From the NCBI RefSeq assembly GCF_020921035.1, contig NC_063150.1:32101826-32165825 (forward strand): DNA of 64,000 nt, written 5' to 3'. Shown in pieces: positions 44,349 through 56,745 of this stretch. The notes beneath the pieces are model-generated. The model was not told the origin of the DNA. It ran no database searches and saw nothing but the letters and a program-made list of their open reading frames with translations. The stretch is from Rhodamnia argentea (taxonomy: Eukaryota > Streptophyta > Magnoliopsida > Myrtales > Myrtaceae). Within the stretch, counting starts at the first letter, position 1; each line of letters opens with the position of its first letter. A program made the translations under genes and the position numbers.

Positions 44349-47300
44349 ATGTTGACGGAGAGACTCATCGGCGAAGGACTGTCGGAGGCGGGCGGGGGCA
44401 GGGGCGGGATCCCTCGTGCCTCGTCGCAGCGGCAATGCCTCGACTCGGAATGGATTTTCGACGAGCTGCCGGCGGCCACCATCGTCTCCGTCTCGCGGCC
44501 CGAGACCGGCGAGTTCAGCCCCATGCTCCTCTCCTACACAATCGAATTGCAGTACAAACAGGTAATCCTTTCCATCGAATCTTTGTTAATATTGCGGATT
44601 GGAAATCTGGAACGACTTTGTTCCGTAGCGGTCGAGCTTTTGTCTGTAGTCCCTTCTCGTTTCGCGATTTTTGGCTCTGGAGAATGTGGAGGATGAGGTC
44701 ATGTATTCGAAGACGATGCATTTTTCGGGGAAAATTATGAAAGAACGATCACATTTGATGCGTCATGTGTTTCAGCTGTTTGCGTCCATGATGTTTTCCT
44801 TCGAGATTGAGTTAGGTCTAAAATTGTAAACATTGGTGAAGATGCTAATTTAGTTTTTATGTACCTTATTCATCCATGTGGTGTTACTAGATTTTGCAAT
44901 CTTTGCATGTGTCCTCTACCAAAGTTCAATTTAATTGGATGCATGTTTCAGGGAATGTAACAGCTTCAAGTAATTTGCGCATTTGCTTAGTGCTAACTTT
45001 GCTAACTTGTAGATTTTAGGAATGAGAATTGAGAACTTGAGGAATGCAGCATTGGAGTGATTAAAAGATGTGTGTATAGTTGCCACGATTGGATGCCCGC
45101 CCGCCCTGGAAATGGATATTGATTTGCAAAGGCCACTTTATTGTAACTGTTGGATGCAGACTGTTGAAGGAGAAATCCTGAGTTACAGGAGGACCATTGA
45201 TGTACTTATATCAATTCCAAGCTAATTTTATTAACCAAACAAAAAAGTCAGATTCTGTTGCTTATTTAATAATACATTAGACATATATGATGATTGAGAG
45301 AATTATGCCCAGTTTGATTCAAAATTGTCCTTGCAGTTTAAATGGCATTTATGGAAGAAAGCATCACAAGTTCTCTATCTACATTTCGCCCTGAAGAAGC
45401 GTGCTCTTATTGAGGAATTTTATGAGAAGCAAGAACAGGTGCTCAATTACATCATTAGTCTTCTTCTATTTCCCTTATCTTTTGTTCTGTTTTGTTAGAT
45501 TATGTCCAAGGCTTATTATTACCCTTTTGATCTGTCAAATTCTAATTAAAAGATTCTTTTGCAAGGTTAAAGAATGGCTTCAAAGCTTAGGCATCGTAGA
45601 CCAGATGGCTGTGGTGCCAGATGATGATGAACCCGATGATGGAGCTGTACCTCTAAATACTGAAGAGAGGTCTAAAGCAAGGTGAGCCATTCTGCTCTTG
45701 CATCTTATCACCATTCCCTTGCATTGGAAATCTTGGTCCTTACAACATAGTTTGATACATAGGGATGTTCCGTCAAAAGCTGTTTTGCCTATCATACGCC
45801 CATCACTGGGGAGGCAGCAGACAGTTTCAGACAGTGCAAAGGTGGCCATGCAGAATTATTTGAACCACTTTCTGGGGAACTTGGATATCGTAAATTCTCG
45901 AGAGGTGAGCAGATTACCATATCCGCAGTTATATTACTGAACGCCAATGTGTAACTGTTCTTTCTATGTCCTTTCCTTTTGCAATGCATAATTGCTTGAG
46001 TTGGAGTGGTCGAGAAGAATTGGCATTGTTTAGTGCAGATGATTACAACTCTCTATTTTTTTCATATTGCATCAGGAAGCTCTTCATTTTTGTTTCCCAA
46101 AATATCTTTGTACACTAATCTTATTTAGCATATATATGAATTTATTCGATATTTAATTTTTTCACAGATCATACTATGTAACCAAAATAAAAGCTGAAAA
46201 GTATGCCCTCCTGCATTGTATTGACTCTTCCTACCATATATTGCGTCATGCTTTTCTGAATTTTTTCAGGTTTGCAAATTTTTGGAGGTCTCCAAGTTGT
46301 CATTTTTGTCGGAGTATGGTCCAAAGTTGAAAGAAGGTTATGTAATGGTGAAGCATTTACCGCAACTCTCAAAGGACAACACAGAAATAAGTTGCTGGCC
46401 TTGTCAGTGGTTTGGCTGTTGCAGCAACTGGCAAAAGGTATTTAATTCCTTAAATTTGAAACTTAGGTGGTTCAGTTTTGTCTTTGAGATGATATCTCAG
46501 ATTGATCTTTTTATCTATTTTTGGAGGGTCATTGGATATTTATTGAACTATTCAACACTTACTAGACCTTCAAAATGTCTGTGACCTGTGCTTGATTACA
46601 ACTAAACTATAAGTTTTTTATGTTATGGTCAAGTGTCTTGGCTCACAGAATAGAAACAGCAGTTGAGTTGCCTTTCGTTCTGATTTGGTGTTGCCTTCTG
46701 TTTTGTGATCTCTTATTCATGTACAGTCTTTTCTCGATAAATATAAGTTCAATTAAATATGTTCGCTTTGTAGTAGTGTCATGAATTTTACAAAATACCT
46801 ATATGATAAGAAAGCAGAAGATTACCAATGAAAATTTGTTGCAAAAGGTCAACATTCAGATGCTCCATTAATCTACTTTATTTTATTATCAATTTATATT
46901 GCTAATGGACTTGGGTAATTTGGAGCTCTTGCAATTTTTAGGTCTACATTTTTATGCCTTTTCTTGCTGTTGTCCATGCAATTAGACTATTTCACTCTCT
47001 TTTTGCATACTTCACGTGAAATCATTGTCTCATCTGATTGTTGTAGGTGTGGGCTGTTCTAAAACCTGGATTTTTGGCATTTCTGGAAGATCCACTTGAC
47101 ACAGAACCCTTGGATATACTCGTCTTTGATGTACTACCAGTCACTCGAGGAAAGGAAAGTTCTGATACAAAAGGAAGTTCTTGGTTATCCTTGGCTGATC
47201 AGACAAATGAACGAAATCCTCTATACTATGGTTTCAAGGTAAAGTAGGAATTTGCAGCTTTCTTTTGTTTGTGGAAAATCTGGCCTGGGAAGTACACCAG

Positions 47301-50300
47301 GCCAAGAAATTTTTATCAGTCTTATTTGTTTCACACAGTTGTGTTCACGCGCATGAGCGCGCGTGTGAGTGAGAGAGAGAGAGAGAGAGGAGGAGAGAGA
47401 TTGTGTGCTTGGATACGTCCATATGTATATGGCACCATGGATAAATCAAGAAGCTCAAACCAGCTATTGTATGGGCGTTGACAAGATAAATTAGTTTGGT
47501 AGAAGTTTACTGTCCACTTTTCCAGTTTCCAGGTCCATTCTGAGCTGAATGAGGGAGTCTAGTACGCTCCATTTAGACCATATATACAATACCTTTACCA
47601 ATCCAAAATTATGTCACTTCCAGATGGAGGTAGTTAATAAATGAATGCAGAAAGATAGATATTATCAAATTGTCATTCTGCTTCAGTAAAACTTCACCTA
47701 GCGGCATTGATGAAACTAAGAGCACATATCTACCAGATGGATAATTTTACTTTTTCACTTTTTTTAGTATATGAGATTTTTCTGTTGCAGTGAGACACAT
47801 ATTATGGGCAGGTTGATTGCATCTAGAGGGTTGCCATTGTAATCATCGTCAGTTTTTTACATCTCCTAATAATGTTACAAGTGATTATTGGGCTTTTGTT
47901 GCTTTTTTATTGTTTTCTGGCAATTATATATTATATTTACAAGGGTTTTGAAACATCAAAAGGTTTCATGTGGAAATCGGTCCATAAACTTACGGACAAC
48001 GAGTTCCGGTAAAGTCAGAGGTTGGATTTCTGCCATTAATGATGCTGCTCTAAAGCCTCCAGAAGGTTGGTGTCATCCCCATTCCTATGGTTCCTTTGCT
48101 CCTCCTAGGGGTCTAAATGAAGATGGAAGTCAGGTTCAGCGGTTTATAGATGGGGATGCAGCTTTTGAAGCGGTTGCTTCTGCAATAGAGGATGCTAAGT
48201 CTGAGGTTGTTCATTTCGTCATACATAGCTTTAACAGACTAGAATTTTCATCTTCTTATGCTGAAATGATAAGGTACATATTTGCAGATATTCATTACTG
48301 GGTGGTGGCTTTGCCCTGAATTGTATCTGAGACGTCCTTTCGACAAACATCCTTCCTCCAGGCTCGATACATTACTAGAAGCAAAGGCTAAGCAAGGAGT
48401 TCAGGTGAAGATGCAGAAAAACCTGTCCTCTGTCATAACTCATTCTCTTGCGGTTTTGGCTTTTCTTCACCTTTTAGTGAGATTTTTTTAACGTTACTTT
48501 ATATCTCCATACGAAGTATTTCATCTTCTATGGATCCAACTCTATCCCCAAAAGAGTATCTCGAAATTGAATTGATTGTGCTATCATCTTTTCAGATTAT
48601 TTTTTTGGTTTTCCCTTTTTGTCCACATTTTGTGTTTGGGAGTCCATAATATCAGATTCACCACGAATAGTGGGAAAGAGCTAGACTAGATAGTTTCAAT
48701 ATTTCTCTCGGAGTTCTTAAATATATATTCTATCTTTTCTTTTTTCACATGAATAGTAGGTTTTTAAGCCATGTTTACCGCTAATGTTGGTTCCATAAGC
48801 TCAAATAATTTCACATCTACTTTCATTTGGTTTAATAAGTAGCCCATCTATTTACCAAAAAAAATAAAAATAAAATAAGTAGCCCATCTGTATCAAACAG
48901 CAGAGGCCAGATATAAGGCCTTTGCCTCTTACCTCTATATGACGTAGACAGATACTTCTCCTTGCTTGTTGTCCTTCTCTCAGATTACCTGTTACTACTC
49001 TCAATAGACCACCTAGTAATTCTCTCTCTTGATCCTGCAGATTTACGTCCTTCTTTATAAGGAGGTGTCTATTGCTTTAAAAATCAACAGCATGTACAGT
49101 AAAAAGAAGCTCCTTGACATCCATGAGAATGTGAAGGTGCTGCGATATCCTGATCACTTGTCTACTGGAGTTTATCTATGGTAAGCAATTGTGGATAGCT
49201 CATACTGATACAACTGCAGTTCAAACAGATGATGAATAATCTTGTCCGGTCAGGTCACACCATGAAAAACTTGTCATTGTCGACTACCAAGTCTGCTTTC
49301 TTGGAGGACTAGATCTATGCTTTGGCCGTTATGACACCATTGATCATAAAGTGGGCGATTGCCCTGCTTCCATATGGCCGGGAAAGGATTATTACAATCC
49401 CAGGTACTCAGTTTTCTTTTTCCACTTTTTATTGGGTGAAATAAGCTACAGTATGAAATATGTTCAAATTGCGATTGGTTCAAGAAAGCAATAGATGAAT
49501 CAGTAAGAAATTCATGATAAAAACCTAACACAAACAAGTTTATCGTTGCATCTTCCCATATGCTTATCTAATGGTAGTACTCTACTGATGTCTGGGTAGA
49601 GAATCTGAACCAGATTCCTGGGAAGACACAATGATGGATGAGCTGGAGCGAGAAAAATATCCCCGCATGCCATGGCATGATGTCCAATGTGCTCTCTGGG
49701 GGCCACCTTGCCGAGATGTTGCTAGGCACTTTGTCCAGCGCTGGAACCATGCCAAGGTCCCTTGATACTTTCACTCAACTTTATGGCACTCACTCCATGA
49801 ATATATCATATAATTAAATCTTGTTCATTTTCCAGAGAAACAAAGCTCCAAATGAGCAGACAATCCCGTTACTCATGCCTCGCCATTATATGGTCCTTCC
49901 TCATTATATGGGAAGAAGCAGCGAGATTAACATCAAAAGTACAAATGCAGAAGAAAACCACCAAGGCCATAGCAGGCATAACTCCTTTTCCGCAGAGTCA
50001 CCACTGGATGCTATCCCGTTACTTCTACCACAAGAAGCTGATCCGCAAAGCAGTTTTGATCTTGACCATAAGCCAAATGGCCCCCATGCACACCACGATC
50101 ATCATCTCAAACCATCTGTGTCTTGTGAAGGTCTTTTACTTACTTTCCTGAAGTTCAAAGTTGACGATTCTGTTAAGGATACTCAGTTGAAGGGTTTTGT
50201 TGGTGACAGTTGATTGCCTCGATTGTGAAAGAGAAAATCTGCCCGAGGTTGCACAATTTAGCAGGAGACTTGTGGATGAGCAGCAGGAGGCTTCAGACGA

Positions 50301-53153
50301 GGGTGACAATGATTTGACAATTGGACATGGACAAGTTGGTCCACGTGTCAGTTGTCGATGTCAGGTAGACATTCATCATTGACCTTTTAAAATTCCAGAA
50401 TTGTGGTTATTGCCTGAGTTTTAGGCATGATGCTAGCATTTCTATAAGGAAAACTCTTGCCATATGTAGGTTGTCAGGAGTGCAAGCCAATGGTCAGCGG
50501 GAACAAGCCAAACAGAAGAGAGTATTCACAAGGCTTGCTGTTCTCTTATCGAGAGAGCAGAGCACTTTGTTTACATAGAGGTAACGACCATAAAGTAACT
50601 GAGTATTTTCTATGATTTGACATCTTCTACAGGATCTGCAATGGATATACTTGTGATCCCCTGTTGTTTGGGCTTATTTTCTCATTCTTCTTTTGAAAGA
50701 TAGACCATTTGAACTACAGATTTTTCTTCAAAATGTTTTGGAATCACTTGCAACTACTACCGCTATATTGAATTCTTTTGCCATGTAAAGAACCAAATTA
50801 TGCTGCTAGTTAGGCATGGAGGGAAGGTGCTTTTCTTGGTCCTTCAACGGAAAAATTTGTGCGTTTATTGAAACATATGATGACAAGTCCATGTCCATTA
50901 ACCATTGGTCGAATCATGTATTTTACGTAGTGTGCTCTGAAGCTGCGCCTAGCCTGGAGTGGGACATCCGTTTTTACATGCCATGTTTCATCTTTTAAAG
51001 ATTTTGAAAGAGACGACCAACCAGAAAAATGAATGCTGCTGGTTTATGGCTTTAACTGACAGTGAGGAACCCAAGCAATACAGACTTTAGTTAGCCAGGA
51101 GATGAAACGATCAGACAATTAGGACATTTCTACAAAAAAATGGCCAAAATAAGCCTTCAGCCTCTGCAACAAAATGAGTTGTTTAACCTGAGGAGGTGGT
51201 CTCAACAATTATGTAATTTTATTTCTTGAACATTGAGATTCTTTCTTTCCTTGGATATGTGCGACTTAATTTTGCTCTTTTAATGTTAAAATGGCAACTC
51301 TTAGTGATGACTTGTTGCTTGCTTCCAGAATCAATTTTTCATATCAGGTCTTGCAAGGGATGAGACTATACAGAATCGTGTCCTTGACGCATTATACAAG
51401 CGCATTTTGCAAGCACACAAAGAGAGAACAAGTTTCCGTGTTATCATTGTCCTACCTCTTTTACCTGGCTTTCAGGTACTTATTTTTGGATTAGTTCTCT
51501 AATTAAGATGAACACGAGAGTGACCTTTCTTCCCTTAACGACACTCGATAACAGGGAGGCATTGATGATGGTGGAGCAGCTACAGTTAGAGCAATTATGC
51601 ATTGGCAATATCGAACCATTAGCAGAGGAAAGACCTCGATATTGCACAATCTCAAAGAAGCGCTTGGTGATAAGACACAAGACTATATTTCCTTTTATGG
51701 TCTACGATCTTATGGTAGACTTTCTGATCGTGGCCCCGTGGCAACAAGTCAGGTATCTATTTGGAGCGTCTTGCTTATATCCATTATGAGGTCCTAGTTC
51801 TTATTCTAGTTGTCCCAAAAATTATTCTGTGGGCAGCACATAATGGCCATTAACTTATTGTCCTTGAACCAACAAGCAGTTACATATTAGGTAGATGATA
51901 GCTAGTTCAGAGAGGGTGTTGAGGTCCAATCGAAGGCGGTGTTACTTGATATAGTAATGTGTCCCATGAGAATGAGTTTTGAGTGTCGTTATTATCTTGA
52001 AGATATTGCTAAGTAGATGTTTCTAACCATTAGCCCAAACTTCGTAGAATGTCGATTTGTCTGACAGAATGAAGTTAAATTGTTTAAGTATGTTCTTGTG
52101 GATCGTTCGTTGCAGGTGTATGTGCACAGTAAAGTCATGATTATAGATGATCGGGTTTCCTTTATTGGATCCTCAAATATCAATGATAGGAGTTTACTAG
52201 GATCAAGAGACTCCGAGGTAATGTGCTAGCTCTATTTCACTCTTCAAGTTCTCCAATTCATTGCGCTTAGATTCTACAGTGCTTCTTCCATCTTGTTCTG
52301 CTTGGAGATTAATGATGCTGCTCTTCTCAGATTGGGGTAATAATTGAAGATAAGGAGTTTGTGGAGTCGTCTATTAATGGAGAGCCGTGGAAGGCGGGAA
52401 AGTTTTCTCATAGTCTCAGGTGTTCGCTATGGTCGGAACACTTAGGACTTCATCCTGGAGAGGTTTGTGATCCAAAACACATGATTAAGACTCTCGATGC
52501 TCTATACATTATATTGCAACGTTTTCCCTCAATTGACAATATTTTGCCTAGATCCTAGTATGCCAAGACCATCTATCTAATAGTGACTTCCGGCATACAA
52601 TTCTCGCAGATCCACCAAATAGAGGATCCCGTTGCCGATGCAACGTACAGGGACTTGTGGTTGGCAACTGCAAAGGTACGGCAAGTTTGAGCAAAACACG
52701 TCTGGTCGCTGGTCCAGGTTGGACTTTGCAATGAATTGATTGTATCATCCTTCTGCAGGCGAACTCCAAAATTTATGACGATGTGTTTGCTTGCATCCCT
52801 AATGATAACATCCGGTCAAGGTATGATGCAGCCTGAGAGCCTTCTCCTCATTCCTTCCTCCTTAAGTCAAGCTTTCATTCGTCTAACATTAACCGTGCCA
52901 CAGAGCATCATTGAGACACAGCATGGCCCACTGGAAAGACAAGGCCGGGCTCACCACCATCGATCTAGGAATAGCACCCGAGAAGCTGGAGAACACCAAC
53001 GACAAAGATGCTAAAGAGACAGACCCGATGGAGAGACTGAAATCGGTCAGGGGACTTCTCGTCACCTTCCCACTGGAGTTCATGTGCCAAGAAGATCTGA
53101 GGCCGATGTTGATAGAGGGCGAGTTCTATGCATCGCCGCAAGTGTTTCATTAA
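44349..53153 (+). CDS. PLDZETA: Phospholipase D zeta (PX-PH type), with a local frame disruption
   Basis: Exons: 44349..44561, 45337..45438, 45566..45681, 45763..45904, 46270..46437, 47047..47238, 47963..48205, 48288..48404, 49041..49180, 49254..49403, 49600..49756, 49836..50130, 50210..50364, 50470..50580, 51329..51475, 51555..51752, 52116..52217, 52331..52462, 52610..52675, 52759..52820 and 52904..53153 (1085 aa; the family is about 1050-1100). It has a PX domain ([20 protein letters not shown]), a PH domain ([19 protein letters not shown]), and two catalytic HKD motifs, HEKLVIVD and HSKVMIIDD. It ends FYASPQVFH, as in Arabidopsis zeta forms. It hydrolyses phosphatidylcholine to phosphatidic acid, Ca2+-independently, acting in membrane traffic, auxin responses and phosphate starvation. 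Problem: 50131-50209 reads as conserved protein (KGFVGD) but meets a stop at 50211; removing it as a 79-nt GT-AG intron restores frame. Zeta1 versus zeta2 is not resolved. Confidence 0.9.
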
Positions 53154-53802
53154 AGCAACGAATCACAGTAGCTGTAGGACACGGAAACATTCGTATTCAT
53201 ACACACTCGATAGTTAGATCATGATAGGAGTCCACGCAATTGTATAGGAAATTACAAAAGCCAAAAAACAAAAAAAAAAAATGGAGGGAAGGAAAAAGAT
53301 GGGGGAGCGTACACTAACATGGAGTCGGAGTCGGAGACGACGAGTCTAACCAAATGCCGCATTGGCTGTGATTCAAAGCTTTGTACCAATAGCAACTAAC
53401 TTATTCAATTCTTTTCGATTAAAAATGCACAAGATTGAGAGTTTGTGCATCTGTATAAACTATTGACTCCCATTGAACATGAGATTGCCATTGCTGCTTA
53501 TGAGGCCCACTTCCTGTTCTTCTCTCAAATTCTGTTCTTGATCTTCATCTCGGGGGACATAACCTGAGAGAGAGGCCCAGCCACAAGGAGGGCCATCGTA
53601 TGGGTGATGGGCCCAGAGGCCCGGATTGATGGTGGGCCTGGAGGCCCAGTCACAAGGGCTCTCGGATTGATGGTGGGCCGAGAGCCCAGTCGCATCTGCC
53701 CGCCCTGCAAGTGTAAACCGGGAATGATTTGGGCCGCTGTTCGACGTCATTGACTAGATCCGAGAGGGAGAGAGCACCGAGCGTCATTTCTGCCGCGCGA
53801 AG

Positions 53803-55088
53803 ATGGCGTCTTCGGGCTCCGCCGTCGAATCCGGAGCTCCGGTTTCGCTGAAGGACCTCCGTCCGCCTTCTCCGCTCTTCGCCGACGGGGCTTCTCTTCG
53901 CGTCCTCGGCAAGTACGCTGTCATGTCCTCCTCCTCCTTAATCTATTGAAGCGTGAATCGGTGTGCATTTCTCTCCCCCGTCATTTTCGTCCATGTACTC
54001 GGCATTTTCATTCCCCATTGCTCCCCTGGTTTCGCTTTTGGCGAGGGGATATTTGGCACGAGAAACCCTAACAGACGTAGAATCTCTGACAATGGTGCCC
54101 GTGGGATCTAGGGTTTGCATATTGGTAGTTCTTCTCCATTGGTCCAGGTTCGATGATGTGGCTGTAAAGCCGGGCTCCGGAGTGACGGCTCTCATATACT
54201 TGGAGAACTAGACTAGAGTTCCGAATTTGTCGTCAACATTCCATTGTTTGGAATTTCGATCGTGTTAGATTCCGCGGGCTTCGCTGGTGATGAACTTCCA
54301 ATGTTTGTGATGGCCCCTAAAAAAAAAAAATGTTGACTGATGCTGCATTGCACATGGCAAGGCCTGTAATGAGCTTGGATTAGACACTTTCCTGGGTATT
54401 GATTTTGTCTCGATTACTTGTGAATGTGGCTGATCCTATTTTGAACCGGGATGAAGCGATCGTCCCTGACCTTTTAGGAATCAAAAGGGGTCCAGCCGAT
54501 GCAAGGTCGGGGAAATGCTTTTGGATCAGTTGTCCGTTTGTTGTCCTTCATTTATCGGTAGTTCCTACCGGAGAATCGTCTAGACATTGTCGATTGGATT
54601 GTATGCCGTCAATCATCTGCGCATCTTTTGCTTCTATTGTTCACCAGTTTCTCCTTTCGGAAAGTTGTGGTGGTTTATCGGGGGACTGATATCTGCTTTT
54701 CACTTGAGGTTACAAGAGTATTCCGTGGAGACGACGGTAGCGATTATTGTTGATAGAGATGCTAGTCTGAAGATAGACACGCAGCATCTGAGGGACCTTA
54801 GCTTTCGTGTTGGCTCGATCTACCAGTTCATCGGCGAACTCCGGATTCAACCTGATAATGAGGTGAGATCTTTCATTGTTATGATTTGAGCTTTGCCGGC
54901 AAATGGGTGAGAGCGGGTTGTGCATGATGGTATTGGCGTCCAGGTTAAAATGTTTTATTGCTTTTCAGGCGTTGTTGCAGGCACGAGTGGGTAGGAACGT
55001 CGACGGCCTTGACCTAGACCTGTACCATCAGTCTTTGCAGCTTGTTAGACAGTTTCAGGTTGAACGCACGAGGTATCGATCAACTTGA
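53803..55088 (+). CDS. TEN1: CST telomere-capping complex subunit TEN1
   Basis: Three exons, 53803..53912, 54709..54862 and 54969..55088, giving 127 aa, about the usual size for plant TEN1. The joined protein is one OB fold: VSLKDLRPPSPLF, GASLRVLGKLQEYSVET, ASLKIDTQHLRDLSFRVGS, YQFIGELRIQPDNE and ARVGRNVDGLDLDLYHQSLQ. TEN1 binds STN1 and, with CTC1, protects chromosome ends and assists C-strand fill-in by polymerase alpha-primase in the nucleus. The phase joins (AA|G at exon 1/2, phase 0 at exon 2/3) restore the conserved core exactly. Intron 1 is about 0.8 kb. It starts 650 nt after the phospholipase D stop codon, on the same strand. The C-terminal tail RTRYRST is not conserved as far as I recall. 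Confidence 0.88.
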
Positions 55089-56288
55089 CACGCGTTGTTA
55101 CTGAGAGGATCTTCAGAAGTTATTTCGGGAAAGATACAAAGGCAAACAACCCCGAGGCTATTCCAAGACTCCTTGGCATCGTCGACAGAGACGGCGGTTG
55201 GGATTATGTTAGTGCGCGGACCGATTAATTCGTTGTAAGTGATGGAAGCTGGAAGTGACGGTGATCTAAACCGAACAACATGGAGGATGAATTTTGCTGC
55301 TGAACGCGGGTTGTTCTTATTGTTGCCACATTGAATCGTTGTGTGTAAATGGGCTTACAGCTTCCCCGCTTACCCCCTCTGATCTTCTTGAGGTAGGCAT
55401 TAGCATGCCAAGAAACGACTTCGGTAGGGAGACACGACCAAGAAGATGATGACCAAATGAGTGAAAATTCAGACAACTAATCTGCGGAAAATTCTTTAAC
55501 TCAAACAAGCATGCTCTATTTGCGAATCAGTTTTCGATGAAGCGGCCCGGTTGCAAACAAACCTTTAATCTTGGGTTTGCCGTAGCATGTCCCAAGAGGG
55601 TATATTCATTTGAATCTATGTCGGGCGGGGAGGGGGGCACTACACGAACCTTTAAACCCGGTTGTACGAGTCAGGGCGTGAGTGCCTAGAGTGGCACAAA
55701 CCTACACAACTCCCTCATCTAAATCTGATTTACTACACAACCCAATCCCCCCACCAGATTCGGATCCACCGAGCGATCCCGTCGTCGTCCTTCCAATTAG
55801 GCTCGGTGCGATGAGGGCGCCTAAGGGGGGTCGCTGTCGGCAGATCGCACACCGCGCGCCAAATCCTTAGCTAGCTTTCTCGGTGAGATTACATGAGATT
55901 TCAACGCCCATCTCGATTGGCTGTTCCCATCATACATTGAAGTCTTCAATGTCGTCCTGACCTTAGGAGATTGGTGGGGGGTGGGCCGTTAGGCAGTGCC
56001 AGTGCCAGTGCTCGTGCTCGGAGGAGATGGAAGTACTTCCATTTTCTCGCACCTAATCGTGGAAAATAAAGCTGATCGTTCGCTGTCGCTTCCGGTGCAC
56101 CGCCCCACATGGGATTGTTGGCCAGGATTACGTGTCGGAACTTCATTGGCCGTTCGTCTTGACTTGTTCCCTCCGCGACCGTGAGTGGCTTGACGCCCTT
56201 TGGGCCCCATCTGAAGACGCCACCTTTCGCACCGACTTTCGTCGACCGGCGACCATCGTGTGGTCGTGGTTGGCTACAATCTTCTTCT

Positions 56289-56290
<2 letters not shown>
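55089..56290. other. Intergenic, no gene supported
   Basis: Downstream of TEN1. It contains a G-run (55624-55640), a moderately GC-rich stretch (55720-56260) and several short open frames without recognisable domains. The 181-codon minus-strand frame at 55946-56491 runs through the CT microsatellite (giving an RERERE tract) and is not credible as a gene. Confidence 0.4.

Positions 56291-56292
<2 letters not shown>

Positions 56293-56329
<37 letters not shown>
56293..56329. repeat. (CT)n microsatellite
   Basis: About eighteen CT dinucleotides. Confidence 0.95.
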
Positions 56330-56332
<3 letters not shown>

Positions 56333-56424
56333 GTTGTTTTTGGCTTTTCCAATTTTCTTTATTTTTGTTTTAAATTGGTGTGTATACCAAGAAAAAAAAA
56401 TGAACCGGTACATCTGTATTAAAT

Positions 56425-56745
56425 TTATTTCCAAAATAATTTTTGGGTGATCAAAAACTTCAAACCAACACACTTGTGATAAATTCACCATAGTTTAATT
56501 TTTGGATTGCTGAAATTCTCAAAACACTACACTTATGACAATTTCACCTCAAACTTATGCTGATTTTCACGTGGACTTCCATGTCAATTGAGTTCTTGTC
56601 GCGTGTCATCTAGTTCAGCGATCTCACCGTAAAATTTGATGAAAGCTTATTGTATAATAAATACGATATGAGTGTATCGGTTTGAAATTTTTTATGACCT
56701 AAAAATTAATTAAGGTACATTTATCACGAATATATCACTTTGTGA
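56425..56745. mobile_element. MITE with long inverted arms
   Basis: AATTTTTGGGTGATCAAAAA and CTTCAAACCAACACACTT on the left pair with AGTGTATCGGTTTGAAATTT and ATGACCTAAAAATTAATT on the right. A diverged right arm recurs at about 61630-61720, the start of the second copy of the duplicated segment. Confidence 0.5.

Noticed and set aside
55946-56491. 181-codon minus-strand open frame with an RERERE tract
   Set aside because: The tract is the translated CT microsatellite; the rest shows no domain or conserved pattern.
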